Below, piece by piece: positions 24,391 through 34,921 of a stretch of DNA of 64,000 bases; positions within the stretch are counted from its first letter, which is position 1, and each line of letters opens with the position of its first letter. Where the stretch lies: positions 310,001-374,000 of the forward strand of contig NZ_JAPSLK010000002.1 in the NCBI RefSeq assembly GCF_031180885.1, in the 5' to 3' direction. A program made the translations under genes and the position numbers. The notes under the pieces were generated by a model. That model was not told the DNA's origin, searched no databases, and worked only from the letters and a program-made list of their open reading frames with translations. The DNA comes from Saccharothrix sp. (GTDB taxonomy: Bacteria > Actinomycetota > Actinomycetes > Mycobacteriales > Pseudonocardiaceae).

Positions 24391-25881
24391 TTGAGCACTT
24401 ACATCGCCGCAATCGACCAGGGCACCACGTCCTCCCGCTGCATCGTCTTCGACCACGGCGGCGGCATCGTCTCCGTGGCGCAGAAGGAGCACCGGCAGAT
24501 CTTCCCCAAGCCCGGCTGGGTCGAGCACGACGCCGAGGAGATCTGGGCCAACGTGCTCGACGTGGTCCACGGCGCGCTCCAGAAGGCCTCGCTGACCGTC
24601 CACGACCTCGCCGCGGTCGGCATCACCAACCAGCGCGAGACCACCGTCGTGTGGGACAAGGCGACCGGCGTGCCGGTGCACAACGCGATCGTCTGGCAGG
24701 ACACCCGCACCGACCAGCTGGTCAAGGAACTCGGCGAGCAGAACCAGTTCCGCGACAAGTGCGGCCTGCCGCTGGCCACCTACTTCTCCGGCCCGAAGGT
24801 CCGCTGGCTGCTCGACCACGTCGAGGGCCTGCGTGAGCGCGCCGAGAAGGGCGAGGTGCTGTTCGGCACCATCGACACCTGGCTGATCTGGAAGCTCACC
24901 GGCCGGCACGTCACCGACGTCACCAACGCCAGCCGCACCATGCTGATGAACCTCGAAACGCTCGACTGGGACGACGAGCTGGTCGACGCGATCGGCGTGC
25001 CGCGCGCGATGCTGCCCGAGATCCGCTCCTCCGCCGAGGTCTACGGCCACGCGACCGGCACCCTGGAGGGCGTCCCGGTCGCGTCGGCGCTGGGCGACCA
25101 GCAGGCGGCGCTGTTCGGTCAGACCTGCTACTCGCCCGGCGAGGGCAAGTGCACCTACGGCACCGGCAGCTTCCTGCTGGTCAACACCGGTGACAAGCCG
25201 ATCCTGTCGCAGAACGGCCTGCTCACCACGGTCGGCTACAAGATCGGCGACCAGCCCGCGTCCTACGCGCTGGAGGGCGCGATCGCGGTGACCGGCGCGC
25301 TGGTGCAGTGGTTCCGCGACAAGATGGGCCTGATCTCCAGCGCCCCCGAGATCGAGACGCTGGCCCGGTCGGTCGAGGACAACGGCGGCGCGTACTTCGT
25401 GCCCGCGTTCTCCGGCCTGTTCGCGCCGCACTGGCGGTCCGACGCGCGCGGCGTCATCGCCGGTCTGACCGGGTACATCGACAAGGGCCACATCGCGCGC
25501 GCCGTGCTGGAGGCCACCGCGTGGCAGACCCGCGAGGTCGTGGACGCGATGAACGCCGACTCCGGCGTGGAGCTGACGACGCTGAAGGTCGATGGCGGCA
25601 TGACCGCCAACAACCTGCTGATGGGTTTCCTGGCCGACGTCCTGGACGTGCCCGTGGTGCGCCCGATCATCGCCGAGACCACCTGCCTGGGCGCCGCTTA
25701 CGCGGCGGGTCTGGCGGTCGGCTACTGGTCGGACACCGAGTCGCTGCGGGAGAACTGGCACAAGGCCGCCGAGTGGCTGCCGAGCATGGACGCGAAGACC
25801 AGGGACAAGGGATACCGCAAGTGGAAGAAGGCGGTCGAGCGGACCGTCGGCTGGATTGACGAGGACGACAACGATGAGTGA
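24391..25881 (+). CDS. glpK: Glycerol kinase
   Basis: 496 aa FGGY-family kinase that phosphorylates glycerol to sn-glycerol-3-phosphate. N-terminal phosphate-binding motif [37 protein letters not shown] and the C-terminal family signature region [16 protein letters not shown] are all present. The start is TTG 24391, chosen because GAGGAG lies 6-10 bp upstream and the protein then begins [14 protein letters not shown]-type starts further up lie inside glpF. Its stop overlaps the glpD start by 8 bp. Full length for the family. Confidence 0.96.
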   Translation: MSTYIAAIDQGTTSSRCIVFDHGGGIVSVAQKEHRQIFPKPGWVEHDAEEIWANVLDVVHGALQKASLTVHDLAAVGITNQRETTVVWDKATGVPVHNAIVWQDTRTDQLVKELGEQNQFRDKCGLPLATYFSGPKVRWLLDHVEGLRERAEKGEVLFGTIDTWLIWKLTGRHVTDVTNASRTMLMNLETLDWDDELVDAIGVPRAMLPEIRSSAEVYGHATGTLEGVPVASALGDQQAALFGQTCYSPGEGKCTYGTGSFLLVNTGDKPILSQNGLLTTVGYKIGDQPASYALEGAIAVTGALVQWFRDKMGLISSAPEIETLARSVEDNGGAYFVPAFSGLFAPHWRSDARGVIAGLTGYIDKGHIARAVLEATAWQTREVVDAMNADSGVELTTLKVDGGMTANNLLMGFLADVLDVPVVRPIIAETTCLGAAYAAGLAVGYWSDTESLRENWHKAAEWLPSMDAKTRDKGYRKWKKAVERTVGWIDEDDNDE

Positions 25882-27415
25882 GCAACGGGCCAGGGCACGC
25901 GAGGCGCTGGGACACGGCGCCTTCGACCTGGTCGTGATCGGTGGTGGTGCCCTGGGCATCGCCACGACGTGGGCGGCGGCCCGGTCGGGCCTGCGGGTGG
26001 CGCTGGTGGAGGCGGGTGACTTCGCCGGCGCCACCTCCAGCGCCTCGTCCAAGCTCGTGCACGGCGGGTTGCGCTACCTGGCGATGGGGCCGAGCGCGGT
26101 GCCGATGGTGCGCGAGAACCACGCCGAGCGCAGGGCTCTGGGCGACCGGCTCGCGCCGCACCTGGTCCGGCCGCTGCCGTTCCTGGTGCCGGTGTACCGG
26201 GGCGGGCCGCACTCGCGGCCCGTCCTGGGCGCGGGTGTCATGTTGTACTCGGCCCTGTCCGGCTTCGGCGACGGCATGGGCAAGGTCCTGTCGGCAAGGC
26301 GTGCCCAGGAGTACATCCCCCAGATCCGGACTGCCGGTCTGCGCGGCGCGGCCCTGTACTACGACCACCAGATGAACGACAGCCGCGTCGCCATCACCGC
26401 CGCCCGCGCGGCAGCCGAGGCCGGTGCGGTTCTGCTGAACCACGTCGAGGTGGTGGGCCTCCGCAAACGCGGCTCCCTGGTCTCCGGCGTAGAACTCCGC
26501 GACCGCCTCGACGGCTCGTCCTTCGGCGTGGACGCCACGGTCGTCGTCAACGCCACCGGCCCGTGGCTGGACAAGCTGCGCCGCATGGAGGACCCGTCGG
26601 CCGCGCCCAGCATCCGCCTGTCCAAGGGCGCGCACCTGGTGCTGAAGACGGACAGCCCGTGGCGGGCGGCGATGACCATCCCGGTGGACGACGTGCGCGT
26701 GTCGTTCGCGATCCCCTGGGAAGGCCAACTCCTCCTGGGCACCACCGACGAGGCGTACGAGGGCGACCCGGCCGACGTGTCGTGCTCCGAGAAGGACATC
26801 ACCCAGATCCTGAACGAGGCCTCGACCGGCATCACGTCCGATGCCCTGGACCGCTCGAAGCTGGCGTACACCTTCGCCGGCCTGCGGGTGCTCCCCGGTG
26901 GTGCGGGCGACACCAGCCACGCCAAACGCGAAACGGTGATCACCGCCGGCCGGGGCGGCATGATCAGCGTGGCGGGCGGCAAGTGGACCACGTTCCGCCG
27001 CATCGGCGGTTCGGTCCTGGCCCGCGTGGGCGAGGCCCTGGGCCGCGACCTGTCCCACGCCTTCGACGGCGTCCCGTCGGCCCTCCCCGGCGCCGCCCTC
27101 CCCGACCGCGTGGGTGCGGTGTTGGAGCGCGAACTCCCCACCCTCCCGGACGACGTGGTCAAGCACCTGGCCACCCACTACGGCACGGTCAGCCACGAGG
27201 TCCTGGCCCTGGCCCTGGAGGACCCCACCCTCCTGGACCGCGTCCACCCGGACGGCCCGGACATCTGGGCCCAGGTGGCGCACGCACAGCGCTACGAGTG
27301 GGCCACCGAGGTCGACGACGTCCTCCGCCGCCGGACCACGGTCGTGGTCAGGGGCCTGGACACGCCGTCGGTACGGGAACGCACCGGCAAACTCCTGTCC
27401 CAGGCCACCGCCTGA
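25874..27415 (+). CDS. glpD: FAD-dependent glycerol-3-phosphate dehydrogenase
   Basis: 513 aa. The N-terminal FAD-binding motif [22 protein letters not shown] is followed by [16 protein letters not shown], typical of GlpD. The C-terminal DAO_C domain runs from about residue 395. It oxidises glycerol-3-phosphate to dihydroxyacetone phosphate at the membrane, passing electrons to quinones, and completes the glpF-glpK-glpD route. ATG 25874 overlaps the glpK stop (ATGAGTGA), so translation is coupled. A strong hairpin follows 15 bp after the stop. Confidence 0.95.
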   Translation: MSEQRARAREALGHGAFDLVVIGGGALGIATTWAAARSGLRVALVEAGDFAGATSSASSKLVHGGLRYLAMGPSAVPMVRENHAERRALGDRLAPHLVRPLPFLVPVYRGGPHSRPVLGAGVMLYSALSGFGDGMGKVLSARRAQEYIPQIRTAGLRGAALYYDHQMNDSRVAITAARAAAEAGAVLLNHVEVVGLRKRGSLVSGVELRDRLDGSSFGVDATVVVNATGPWLDKLRRMEDPSAAPSIRLSKGAHLVLKTDSPWRAAMTIPVDDVRVSFAIPWEGQLLLGTTDEAYEGDPADVSCSEKDITQILNEASTGITSDALDRSKLAYTFAGLRVLPGGAGDTSHAKRETVITAGRGGMISVAGGKWTTFRRIGGSVLARVGEALGRDLSHAFDGVPSALPGAALPDRVGAVLERELPTLPDDVVKHLATHYGTVSHEVLALALEDPTLLDRVHPDGPDIWAQVAHAQRYEWATEVDDVLRRRTTVVVRGLDTPSVRERTGKLLSQATA

Positions 27416-27430
27416 CAAACGACCCACATA

Positions 27431-27462
27431 CGGGAGGTCCGGCTGCGGCGCCGGACCTCCCG
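27431..27462 (+). terminator. Terminator of the glp operon
   Basis: Perfect 13-bp stem (CGGGAGGTCCGGC and GCCGGACCTCCCG), 6-nt loop TGCGGC, followed by TCCCGTTT. It begins 16 bp after the glpD stop. Confidence 0.85.
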
Positions 27463-27962
27463 TCCCGTTTCCACGCCACACTCACCAGCGCCACCCACGC
27501 CCCGCCACGCCGCCGCCCGCCCCGCCACGGCACCACCCGCGTCGCCCCGCGTTCCCGCCACCTCACCGCACGCCTGCCACGCCCCAACCGCGCCGCGCCC
27601 AACCACGCCACGCGCCAGCCACGCCGCGCCCAACCACGCCACGCGCCAGCCACGCCCCAACCGCGCCACGCCCAACCACGCCGCGCGCCAGCCACGCCCC
27701 AACCGCGCCACGCCCAACCACGCCGCGCGTCTGCCGTGCCTCCACGCCCGCCGCAGCCGCCACCAGTCCTCAGCCGCTGGCCGGCCCCAGCGCTCGCACC
27801 CGTCGCAGCCGCCTGACCTCCCCCCGGTCCGGCCGATCTCCGATGCCTCCGCCGCGCCGCGCACCTCGTACCTTGCGACGCGCGAGCCCACCGAAACGCT
27901 GTTACAGAACACTCACTCCTTCGAGTGAAACCTCCGCCAGCCGAACCGCCACCCCACGCAAC
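27463..27962. other. About 500 bp without a credible gene, with degenerate tandem repeats
   Basis: Between the glpD and prcA terminators. Composition is strongly C-rich on the plus strand (ccacgcc-type words), so open frames on either strand are uninterrupted but low-complexity and have no recognisable protein. The only structure I see is the array at 27578-27730. It separates the convergent glp and proteasome operons. Confidence 0.6.
27578..27730. repeat. 42-bp imperfect tandem repeat
   Basis: Two full 42-bp units (27631-27672 and 27673-27714) begin CAACCACGCC. A shortened 31-bp unit precedes (27600-27630) and partial units lie on both sides. Each full unit is itself built from variants of CAACC(A/G)CGCC(A/G)CGCC, so the array grew from a shorter word. 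Confidence 0.75.
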
Positions 27963-27997
27963 GGCGACGGCCCCCGAAGTGAGCGGGGGCCGTCGCC
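27963..27997 (-). terminator. Terminator of the dop-pup-prcBA cluster
   Basis: Perfect 14-bp stem (GGCGACGGCCCCCG with CGGGGGCCGTCGCC) and 7-nt loop AAGTGAG, 23 bp downstream of the prcA stop on the minus strand. No clear T-run on that side. Confidence 0.7.
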
Positions 27998-28020
27998 GGG
28001 TTGTGCGGAGGGCTGAACCT

Positions 28021-28809
28021 CTACTTCTCGTCGCCGTTCGGCGGCAGTTGCACCTCGGTCACCGGTTTCTTCTTGCCCCCGCCCTTGGCCGGCGCGGCCG
28101 GGGCGTCGGACGGGAGCAGAGGTGTCAGGGCGGCGCCCTTGATGCGGCGGAAGGCGCGGCGGGGGCGGTTGCGTTCGAGGACGGCCACCTCCAGCTTCGG
28201 CTGGTCCAGCAGTTCGGGCTTGCCGTTGCCGGTGCTGGTGCTGCCCGTGCTCAGCGCCTTCACCGCGACCTGCACGGCCTCCGCCAGCGGCAGGTTCTCC
28301 GCGTACGCGTCCTTCAGGGCGTTGGCCGTCGCCTCGGCCTGCCCGCCCATCACGACGTACTGCGGCTCCTCCACGATCGACCCGTCGTAAGTGAGCCGGT
28401 AGAGGGTGTCCTCGTCAGGGTCCGTCCCGACCTCGGCCACGCAGATCTCCACCTCCAGCGGCTTGATCTGCTCGCTGAACACCGAGCCGAGCGTCTGCGC
28501 GTACACGTTCGCCAGCGACCTGCCGGTCACGTCGCGCGGGTCGTTCTGGTAGCCGCGGATGTCGGCGAAGCGGATGCCCGCCTGGCGCAGGTTCTCGAAC
28601 TCGCTGTACCGGCCCACGGCCGCGAAACCGATGCGGTCGTAGATCTCCGAGACCTTGTGGAGGGTCGACGACGGGTTCTCCGCCACGAACAGGACGCCGT
28701 CGGCGTAGCGCAGCACGACCACGCTGCGGCCACGGGCGATGCCTTTCCGGGCGTACTCCGAGCGGTCCCGGAGGATCTGCTCGGGTGAGGCGTACAACGG
28801 CAGGGTCAC
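28021..28809 (-). CDS. prcA: 20S proteasome alpha subunit PrcA
   Basis: 262 aa. Seven-membered alpha rings cap the 20S core and gate entry. The N-terminus [25 protein letters not shown] is the conserved alpha-type H0 region (YxSPEQ, [12 protein letters not shown]). The tail is Ala/Pro/Gly/Lys-rich and variable. I use GTG 28809 ([11 protein letters not shown]) because the open frame further up to 28944 covers only low-complexity sequence after prcB. GGAG lies about 9 bp upstream. It follows prcB by 43 bp on the same strand. Bacterial 20S proteasomes occur almost only in actinobacteria, which supports the taxonomic call. Confidence 0.95.
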   Translation of the reverse strand: MTLPLYASPEQILRDRSEYARKGIARGRSVVVLRYADGVLFVAENPSSTLHKVSEIYDRIGFAAVGRYSEFENLRQAGIRFADIRGYQNDPRDVTGRSLANVYAQTLGSVFSEQIKPLEVEICVAEVGTDPDEDTLYRLTYDGSIVEEPQYVVMGGQAEATANALKDAYAENLPLAEAVQVAVKALSTGSTSTGNGKPELLDQPKLEVAVLERNRPRRAFRRIKGAALTPLLPSDAPAAPAKGGGKKKPVTEVQLPPNGDEK

Positions 28810-28852
28810 TGCTGCGGCTCCTACGAGATCGGCGGATGGGGAGAGGAGTTGC

Positions 28853-29704
28853 TCAGCCGGTGGGGCTGGAGCGGCGGCCCTCGACGACTGCCTCGGCGTG
28901 GGTGGCCGTCTCCGCCTCGGAGAGCTGCACGGCGCCGTCGGCACCCGTGATCGTCACGACCACCGGGTAGATCTTCCGGATCACGTCCGGCCCGCCGGTG
29001 CCCGAGTCGTCGTCGGCCGCGTCGTAGAGCGACTCGACCGCGGTGCGCACGGCCGCTTCCGCGTCGGCGTCCGGGTCGTAGAGCTTCTTCAACGCCGACT
29101 TGGCGAACACCGAGCCCGAGCCCACCGCCGCGTAGCCCTGCGTCTCCTCGTACCGGCCGCCGGTCACGTCGTAGGACACGATCCGGCCGGCGCGGTCCGG
29201 GTCGGCCGCGTCGGTGTCGAAGCCCGCGAACAGCGGCACGACCGCCAGGCCCGCCAGCGCCGCGTCGAGGTTGCCCTTGATCATCGCGGACAGCCGGTTG
29301 GCCTTGCCGTCCAGCGACAGCGAGACGCCCTCGATCTTCTCGTAGTGCCGCAGCTCGACCGCGAACAGCCGGACGATCTCGACCGCGATGCCCGCCGTGC
29401 CCGCGATGCCCACCGCCGAGTAGTCGTCGGTGACGAAGACCTTCTTCATGTCGCGCTGGGCGATCACGTTGCCCATCGTGGCGCGCCGGTCGCCCGCGAT
29501 CACCACGCCGCCCTTGAACGTCAGCGCCACGATCGTGGTGCCGTGCGGCGCCTGCACGACCGAGCCCTCGGGGTAGTGCCGCGCGGACGGCAGCAGTTCG
29601 GGGGCTTGGGCGCGCAGGAAGTCGGTGAACGACGACGACCCCGGCCGGAGGTAGGCCGGGGGCAGCGACGCGGCCGGGTAGTGCCCGGTCGAGCTGTGGT
29701 CCAT
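28853..29704 (-). CDS. prcB: 20S proteasome beta subunit PrcB
   Basis: 283 aa precursor. The propeptide of about 55 residues ends QAPHG, and the catalytic N-terminal threonine is Thr56 in [23 protein letters not shown]. Autocleavage at Gly55-Thr56 exposes the nucleophile. Other conserved elements are Lys in [24 protein letters not shown] and [15 protein letters not shown]. It forms the inner rings and degrades unfolded pupylated proteins. Located 34 bp after pup and 43 bp before prcA. Confidence 0.96.
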   Translation of the reverse strand: MDHSSTGHYPAASLPPAYLRPGSSSFTDFLRAQAPELLPSARHYPEGSVVQAPHGTTIVALTFKGGVVIAGDRRATMGNVIAQRDMKKVFVTDDYSAVGIAGTAGIAVEIVRLFAVELRHYEKIEGVSLSLDGKANRLSAMIKGNLDAALAGLAVVPLFAGFDTDAADPDRAGRIVSYDVTGGRYEETQGYAAVGSGSVFAKSALKKLYDPDADAEAAVRTAVESLYDAADDDSGTGGPDVIRKIYPVVVTITGADGAVQLSEAETATHAEAVVEGRRSSPTG

Positions 29705-29738
29705 AGGTGCGTTTTTCTCCTAGATCCGCAGTTGGCTG

Positions 29739-29933
29739 CTACTCGCCGCCCTTTTGCACGTACGCGCGGACGAAGTCCTCGGCGTTCTCCTCCAGCACGT
29801 CGTCGATCTCGTCGAGGATGGCGTCCACGTCCTCGCCGAGCTTCTCGCGGCGTTCCTGGCCGGCCGCCGCCGCGCCGTCGGCGCCGTCGTCACCGTCGCC
29901 GCCGCCCTGCTTCTGGACCTGTTCCTGGGCCAT
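29739..29933 (-). CDS. pup: Prokaryotic ubiquitin-like protein Pup (GGE form)
   Basis: 64 aa, intrinsically disordered and highly acidic. The N-terminal half is Gln/Gly/Asp/Ala-rich, and the C-terminal half (DAILDEIDDVLEENAEDFV) is the coiled-coil segment that docks to Mpa. It ends VQKGGE. Many Pups end GGQ and need Dop to deamidate the last Gln; here Glu is already encoded, so Pup is ready for PafA. Translation reads cleanly to the stop. Dop is upstream and prcB downstream, the canonical order. Confidence 0.97.
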   Translation of the reverse strand: MAQEQVQKQGGGDGDDGADGAAAAGQERREKLGEDVDAILDEIDDVLEENAEDFVRAYVQKGGE

Positions 29934-30017
29934 GTCGACCTCCCCGTTTCAGCGGTCCTTGCGGTCAACATTACCCACCAGGTCTGACATTTGGTGCCTG
30001 CCACTCGGGTTTGTCGA

Positions 30018-31511
30018 TCAACCGCGAGTGAGCGCCTCCACGAGCTGCTCGGCCGTGTCCGAAGCCTCCAACAACGCTCCGACGTGCGCTTTTGTGCCTC
30101 GCAGGGGTTCCAGGGTGGGGATCCGGACGAGTGATTCGCGCCCTAGGTCGAAGATCACCGAATCCCAGGACGCGGCCGCCACCGAGGTGGGGTAGCGCTC
30201 CAGGCACCGGCCGCGGAAGTACGCGCGGGTGTCCTCCGGCGGCGCGAGCACGGCCGCGCGCACCTCCTCCTCGCTGACCAGGCGTTTCATCGAGCCGCGC
30301 GCGACCAGCCGGTTGTACAGGCCCTTGTCCAGCCGGACGTCGGAGTACTGCAGGTCCACCAGGTGCAGCCGGGGCGAGCCCCAGGCCAGGCCGTCACGCG
30401 CCCGGTAGCCCTCCAGCAGGCGCAGCTTGGCGGGCCAGTCGAGCCGGTCGGCGCACTCGGCGGGGTCGCGGGCCAGCGCGTCGAGCACCTCACCCCACAC
30501 CCGCAGCACGTCGCGGTCGCCGGTGCCCTCCTTCTCCACGAACTCCGAGGCGCGCTCGAAGTAGGCGTACTGGAGGTCCAAACCGGTGAACTTGCGCCCG
30601 CCGGCCAGCTCCACCCGTGTCTTCAGCGTGGGGTCGTGGCTGATCTGGTGCACGGCCCGCACCGGGTCCTGCAGGCGCAGGTCGTCGAACCGGCGGCCGG
30701 CCTCGATCATGTCCAGCACCAGCGCGGTGGTGCCGACCTTGAGGTAGGTGGAGTACTCGGCCAGGTTCGCGTCGCCGATGATGACGTGCAGCCGCCGGTA
30801 CTTGTCCGCGTCGGCGTGCGGCTCGTCGCGGGTGTTGATGATGCCGCGCTTGAGCGTGGTCTCCAGGCCGACCTCGACCTCGATGTAGTCCGAGCGCTGG
30901 GACAGCTGGAAGCCCGCCTCCTCGCCGGACGGGCCGATGCCGACCCGCCCGGAGCCCACCACGACCTGGCGGGACACGAAGAACGGCGTGAGCCCCGCGA
31001 TCACCGCGGTGAACGGGGTGCTGCGCTGCATCAGGTAGTTCTCGTGGGTGCCGTAGCTGGCGCCCTTGCCGTCCACGTTGTTCTTGTACAGCTGGAGCCG
31101 CGGCTGGCCGGGGACGGTGGCGGCGCGCATGGCCGCCTCCTCCATGACCCGCTCCCCCGCCTTGTCCCAGATCACCGCGTCGCGCGCGTTGGTGACCTCG
31201 GGCGCGGAGTACTCCGGGTGGGCGTGGTCGACGTAGAGCCGCGCGCCGTTGGTGAGGATGACGTTGGCGGCCCCGAGGTCCTCCACGTCGCTGTCGCCGG
31301 GGTGGCCGCCGGGCGCGCCGAGGTCGAAACCGCGCGCGTCGCGCAGCGGCGACTCCACCTCGTAGTCCCAACGCGCCCGGCGGGCCCGCGGTATGTCGGC
31401 GGCCGCCGCGTAGGCCAGCACCACCTGTGTCGAGGTGAGGACCGGGTTGGCGGTCGCGTCACCCGGCACCGCGATGCCGTACTCGACTTCGGTTCCCATG
31501 ATCCGCCGCAT
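30018..31511 (-). CDS. dop: Pup deamidase/depupylase Dop
   Basis: 497 aa, a paralogue of PafA with the same carboxylate-amine ligase fold. Motifs: [18 protein letters not shown] (N-terminal Glu), [34 protein letters not shown] with the key Asp, [19 protein letters not shown] and [19 protein letters not shown]. The loop after [17 protein letters not shown] is the Dop-specific insertion. ATG 31511 gives the conserved start; the frame to 31568 is not needed. Since Pup ends in Glu, its main job here should be removing Pup from substrates rather than deamidation. Confidence 0.96.
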   Translation of the reverse strand: MRRIMGTEVEYGIAVPGDATANPVLTSTQVVLAYAAAADIPRARRARWDYEVESPLRDARGFDLGAPGGHPGDSDVEDLGAANVILTNGARLYVDHAHPEYSAPEVTNARDAVIWDKAGERVMEEAAMRAATVPGQPRLQLYKNNVDGKGASYGTHENYLMQRSTPFTAVIAGLTPFFVSRQVVVGSGRVGIGPSGEEAGFQLSQRSDYIEVEVGLETTLKRGIINTRDEPHADADKYRRLHVIIGDANLAEYSTYLKVGTTALVLDMIEAGRRFDDLRLQDPVRAVHQISHDPTLKTRVELAGGRKFTGLDLQYAYFERASEFVEKEGTGDRDVLRVWGEVLDALARDPAECADRLDWPAKLRLLEGYRARDGLAWGSPRLHLVDLQYSDVRLDKGLYNRLVARGSMKRLVSEEEVRAAVLAPPEDTRAYFRGRCLERYPTSVAAASWDSVIFDLGRESLVRIPTLEPLRGTKAHVGALLEASDTAEQLVEALTRG

Positions 31512-31564
31512 ACCCCGCAGCCTACGACGTGCCACCGACATTCCGTGTGTGCCCGCGTCGCGAT

Positions 31565-34027
31565 TCACCCTGCGGCCAGACCCGCCGCGGGCCGGATGCG
31601 CGCCGCCCCGCGGGCCGGTCCGAACGCCGCGAGCACGGCCAGCACGACCACGCCAGCACCGCCCACCAGCAGCGGGACCAGCGAGGCGGTGGGCCAGGCG
31701 AACACCCCGAACGCCAGCAGCGTCAGCTCCGCGTACACCACCCCGAAGACACCGCCGCCGAGCACTCCGACCAGCGCCAACAGCACCGCCTCGGCCATCA
31801 CGCCGCCCTGCAGGCCGCCCTTGGTCACGCCCAGCGCGCGCCGCAGCGCCATCTCCTTGCGCCGCTCCTGCACCGAGATCGTCAGCGCGGTGCCGATGCC
31901 GGTCACGGCGACCGCCACCGACAGCCCCAGCAGCACCATCAGCATCAGGATCCCCAGGTCGAGGTAGCGCTGATTCTGTGCATTCGCTTCGGCCTTGGTC
32001 TGCACGAGCACGGTCGGCGCGTCCTTCAGACCGGCCCGCACGGCGTTCTGGAACGCGGCCGGGTCGGTGCCGGGCCGCAGGTTGATCAGGACGCGTGAGG
32101 CGGGCGCGAGCGTGGTGTCGGCGATGACCGCATCGACGTGGCCGATCAGCGTGCCGGGCACGGTGCCGACGAACGTGGCCGTGCGCGCGCCGCCGGGCAG
32201 GCCGTGGAGGGTGACCGGCTGGCCCTTCACGGCGCCGAGTTCCCGCGCGGTGTACTCGTCCAGCAGCACCGTGCCAGGGCGGAAGTCATCGGCCCGACCG
32301 GCCAGGAACGTCTTCATCCGCTCCGGGTCGACCCCCGCGACCGTGGTCGGGAACCGCTCGCCCTCCCCGTCCACCTGGCTCCCGCGAGCGGTGTGCAGGA
32401 CGACGCTGCCCGCCACCTCCGGCCGGTCCACCGCCGCCGCGGCACGCGCGTCCAGGGTCCGCCCGCCGGAGTCCACGACGACCGCGTCCGGCCGGGGCTC
32501 GTTGCTGAACTCGTCCTCCAGCCGCTGCGCGGAGCCGACCGTGACGGCGAAGTAGGTGACCATCGCGGCGGCCAGCAGCAACGGCATCGCCACCGACGCC
32601 GACCGCTGCGGCACCCGCCGCACCTCGGCCGCCGCGAGCTTCCACTGCGCCCCGCCGAACCGGCTCGCCACCGATCCGAAGATCCGGCCCAGACCCGGCA
32701 CGACGACCGGTCCGAGCACGCCGAACAGCCCCGCGACCGCCGCGATGCCGGAGAACAGAATCAGGAAGACCGCCGCCATCGACCCCTGGGCCAGCACGCC
32801 CAGCACCGCCATCACCGCCGCCGCCCCGACCAGGACCACGCCGAACACCCGACGCCGACGCACCACGGCCCGGTCCGGCGTCTGCCCCTCGGACGTGCGC
32901 AGCGCGGCCAGCGGCGAGATCCGCGCGGCGGCCAGCGACGGCCGGACCGCGGCGAACGCGCTGAGCACGGCCGCGACCGACACGCCCAGCACCAACCGGC
33001 CCGCGGTCGGCAGCAGCGGCGGGCTCAACTCCACCGCCCCCAGCAGCGCGGACAGGCCCGTGGCGTCGAACAGCCGCGCCAGCAGCCACGCCACCGTGCC
33101 GCCCAGCACCGCGCCCACCAAGCCCGCCACGGCCCCGGTCAGCAGCGCTTCCAGCAGGTTCGCCCACACCAGCGGCCCCCGGTGGGCGCCCAGGCAGCGC
33201 AGCAACGCGGTGTGCCGCTGCCGCTGCGCGTACACCGCGCGGAACGTCGCCGACGCCACGAACACCGAGGTCGCCAGCGCCAGGATGCTGAACGGCAGGA
33301 ACACCACGGCCAGGTCGTCGTTGAGCGGTTCGGCGCGCACCGAGGCCGCCGTGTCGACCCGGTAGCCCTCGCCCAGGGCCTGCGCGATGGCCGCCCGGTC
33401 ACCCCCGATGACGTGCAGCGACAGGAAGTCCGGCGTGCCACCGAGCCGAGCCGCCAGGCCCTCGCCGACCACGATCCGGGGTTCCTCGCCGGTCGCGCCG
33501 CGCTTGGTGATGCCCCGGACCACCACGTCGATCGCCTTGCCCGAGGCGTCGGCCATCCGCACCGACGCGCCCGGCCGCAATCCCCACTGGTAGGCGGTCA
33601 CCCGGTCGATCGCGATCTCGCCGTCGCGGGCGGGGGAGCGGCCGTCCAGGATCGGCACCCGGCGCAGCCCGTCCCGGTCCACCTCGATGTCGGCACGGGT
33701 GCGCCGCTCGCTCGCCCGGCCGTCCTGGAGCAGGTCGGTCTCGACCATGCGGGTGGGCACCACCTGCCGCACCCCGGGCACCGCCGCGACCTTGTCCGCC
33801 ACCGCCTGGTCGAGCGTCGCGTCCGCGTGGGGCACCGTCCGGACCACCAGGTCGACATCGGGCGGCACCACCGGCGAACCGTCGTTGACCGCCCGGTTCA
33901 TGGCGTCGCTGAGCATCAAAGACGCCAACAGACACGCGACACCTACGACCAGTGCGATACCGGGCAACACGGCACGGCCCGGCCGAGCGCGGAACTCGGC
34001 AACCGCGAGCCGCAGCGATGTAGGCAC
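31565..34027 (-). CDS. FtsX-like ABC transporter permease (MacB/LolE type)
   Basis: 820 aa with two FtsX modules. N-terminal helix at about residues 18-40, an extracytoplasmic domain, then three helices (about 240-390), two more at about 400-450 and near 490-510, a second extracytoplasmic domain, and three C-terminal helices (about 690-810). FtsX-type permeases couple an ATPase to envelope work such as lipoprotein or peptide export. No ATPase gene adjoins it, which is unusual; the partner must be encoded elsewhere. GTG 34027 has GGGGGAG close upstream. It ends 53 bp before dop on the same strand. Confidence 0.85.
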   Translation of the reverse strand: MPTSLRLAVAEFRARPGRAVLPGIALVVGVACLLASLMLSDAMNRAVNDGSPVVPPDVDLVVRTVPHADATLDQAVADKVAAVPGVRQVVPTRMVETDLLQDGRASERRTRADIEVDRDGLRRVPILDGRSPARDGEIAIDRVTAYQWGLRPGASVRMADASGKAIDVVVRGITKRGATGEEPRIVVGEGLAARLGGTPDFLSLHVIGGDRAAIAQALGEGYRVDTAASVRAEPLNDDLAVVFLPFSILALATSVFVASATFRAVYAQRQRHTALLRCLGAHRGPLVWANLLEALLTGAVAGLVGAVLGGTVAWLLARLFDATGLSALLGAVELSPPLLPTAGRLVLGVSVAAVLSAFAAVRPSLAAARISPLAALRTSEGQTPDRAVVRRRRVFGVVLVGAAAVMAVLGVLAQGSMAAVFLILFSGIAAVAGLFGVLGPVVVPGLGRIFGSVASRFGGAQWKLAAAEVRRVPQRSASVAMPLLLAAAMVTYFAVTVGSAQRLEDEFSNEPRPDAVVVDSGGRTLDARAAAAVDRPEVAGSVVLHTARGSQVDGEGERFPTTVAGVDPERMKTFLAGRADDFRPGTVLLDEYTARELGAVKGQPVTLHGLPGGARTATFVGTVPGTLIGHVDAVIADTTLAPASRVLINLRPGTDPAAFQNAVRAGLKDAPTVLVQTKAEANAQNQRYLDLGILMLMVLLGLSVAVAVTGIGTALTISVQERRKEMALRRALGVTKGGLQGGVMAEAVLLALVGVLGGGVFGVVYAELTLLAFGVFAWPTASLVPLLVGGAGVVVLAVLAAFGPARGAARIRPAAGLAAG

Positions 34028-34136
34028 AACTCCCCCTCAAACGTCGAAGTAGTGACGCTGAAGGTATGAACGGTGCGCGTCGGCGGGCGTCGGTCCCGGG
34101 TAGCACCCTGCGGTACGACCTGGGGAGGATCTTGGC

Positions 34137-34634
34137 GTGGAACGCGTGCTGGTGGTGGACGAGAACGGTGAACCGGTCGGGTCGGCGACCCGCGAGCGCA
34201 TGCGCGAAGAGGGCCTGTGGCACGCCTGCGCGGCGATCGTCGTGCGGTCGCTGGACGGGGAACGGCTGTTCGTGCACCGCCGCACCGACACCAAGGACGT
34301 CTACCCCGGCCTGTACGACCCGACGTGCGGCGGCGTGGTCGCGGCGGACGAGACGCCCGACGAGTGCGCGGTCCGCGAGCTGGCCGAGGAACTGGGCGTC
34401 CACGAGAATCCGGAGTTCTGCTTCAAGACGCCCTTCGTGGACGGAACCATCCGCTACATCGCCCACGTTTACGAGGTGCGCAGCGACGGCCCGTTCACCC
34501 TCCAGCCCGAGGAAGTGGCGTGGGGCGGGTGGATGGACCTCGCGGACGTGCGGGCGAAGGCCGACGACCCCGAGTGGCCGGTGGTACCGGACGGTCGGGC
34601 ACTGCTCCTGGGGTGGTTCTCGTGCTGGGCATGA
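34137..34634 (+). CDS. Nudix hydrolase (IPP isomerase-like subfamily)
   Basis: 165 aa. The Nudix box is complete: GGVVAADETPDECAVRELAEELGV (GX5EX7REUXEEXGU, residues ~62-85). The start LVVDENGEPVGSATRERMREEGLWHACAAIVV is typical of the Idi/YfcD branch, which hydrolyses nucleoside diphosphate-linked compounds. GTG 34137 follows GGGGAGG. The stop overlaps the ATG of the next small gene (ATGA). The substrate cannot be told. Confidence 0.88.
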   Translation: MERVLVVDENGEPVGSATRERMREEGLWHACAAIVVRSLDGERLFVHRRTDTKDVYPGLYDPTCGGVVAADETPDECAVRELAEELGVHENPEFCFKTPFVDGTIRYIAHVYEVRSDGPFTLQPEEVAWGGWMDLADVRAKADDPEWPVVPDGRALLLGWFSCWA

Positions 34635-34921
34635 TCTTCGCGATGTCGATCCCCGGCCTCGCCGTGCTGCTGGTGGCGCTGGCGACCGGCGAACGCGTGT
34701 GGCGGTCGGTGCGCCGCAAGCGGGGTCACCCGGTGGTGTCGCGGGCCGCGTTCGACGAGTTCACCCAGATCATGCACGGCAGCAAGCGCATCGAACTCGA
34801 CGAGCGGCAGACCGAGCTGATGAAGCGCGCCGACGAGGAGGACGGCGCGCCCCCGCGCGGCCCGATCGACCTCGACTCCGGCGCGGTGCGGCTCACTCCC
34901 AGGCCAGCGACGCCCGAGTAG
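34631..34921 (+). CDS. Small single-pass membrane protein (DUF6191-like)
   Basis: 96 aa. One N-terminal helix (MIFAMSIPGLAVLLVALATG) is followed by a basic stretch and a conserved-looking cytosolic tail (FDEFTQIMHGSKRIELDERQ, TELMKRADEEDGAPPR). This pattern matches small actinobacterial proteins grouped as DUF6191, a match made from memory. Its ATG overlaps the Nudix stop, and its 3' end overlaps the convergent aldo/keto reductase by 29 bp. Function unknown. Confidence 0.75.
   Translation: MIFAMSIPGLAVLLVALATGERVWRSVRRKRGHPVVSRAAFDEFTQIMHGSKRIELDERQTELMKRADEEDGAPPRGPIDLDSGAVRLTPRPATPE

Noticed and set aside
27463..27962. Several open frames on both strands in the glpD-prcA spacer
   Set aside because: They only translate the C-rich tandem repeats, have no ribosome sites and show no known domain.
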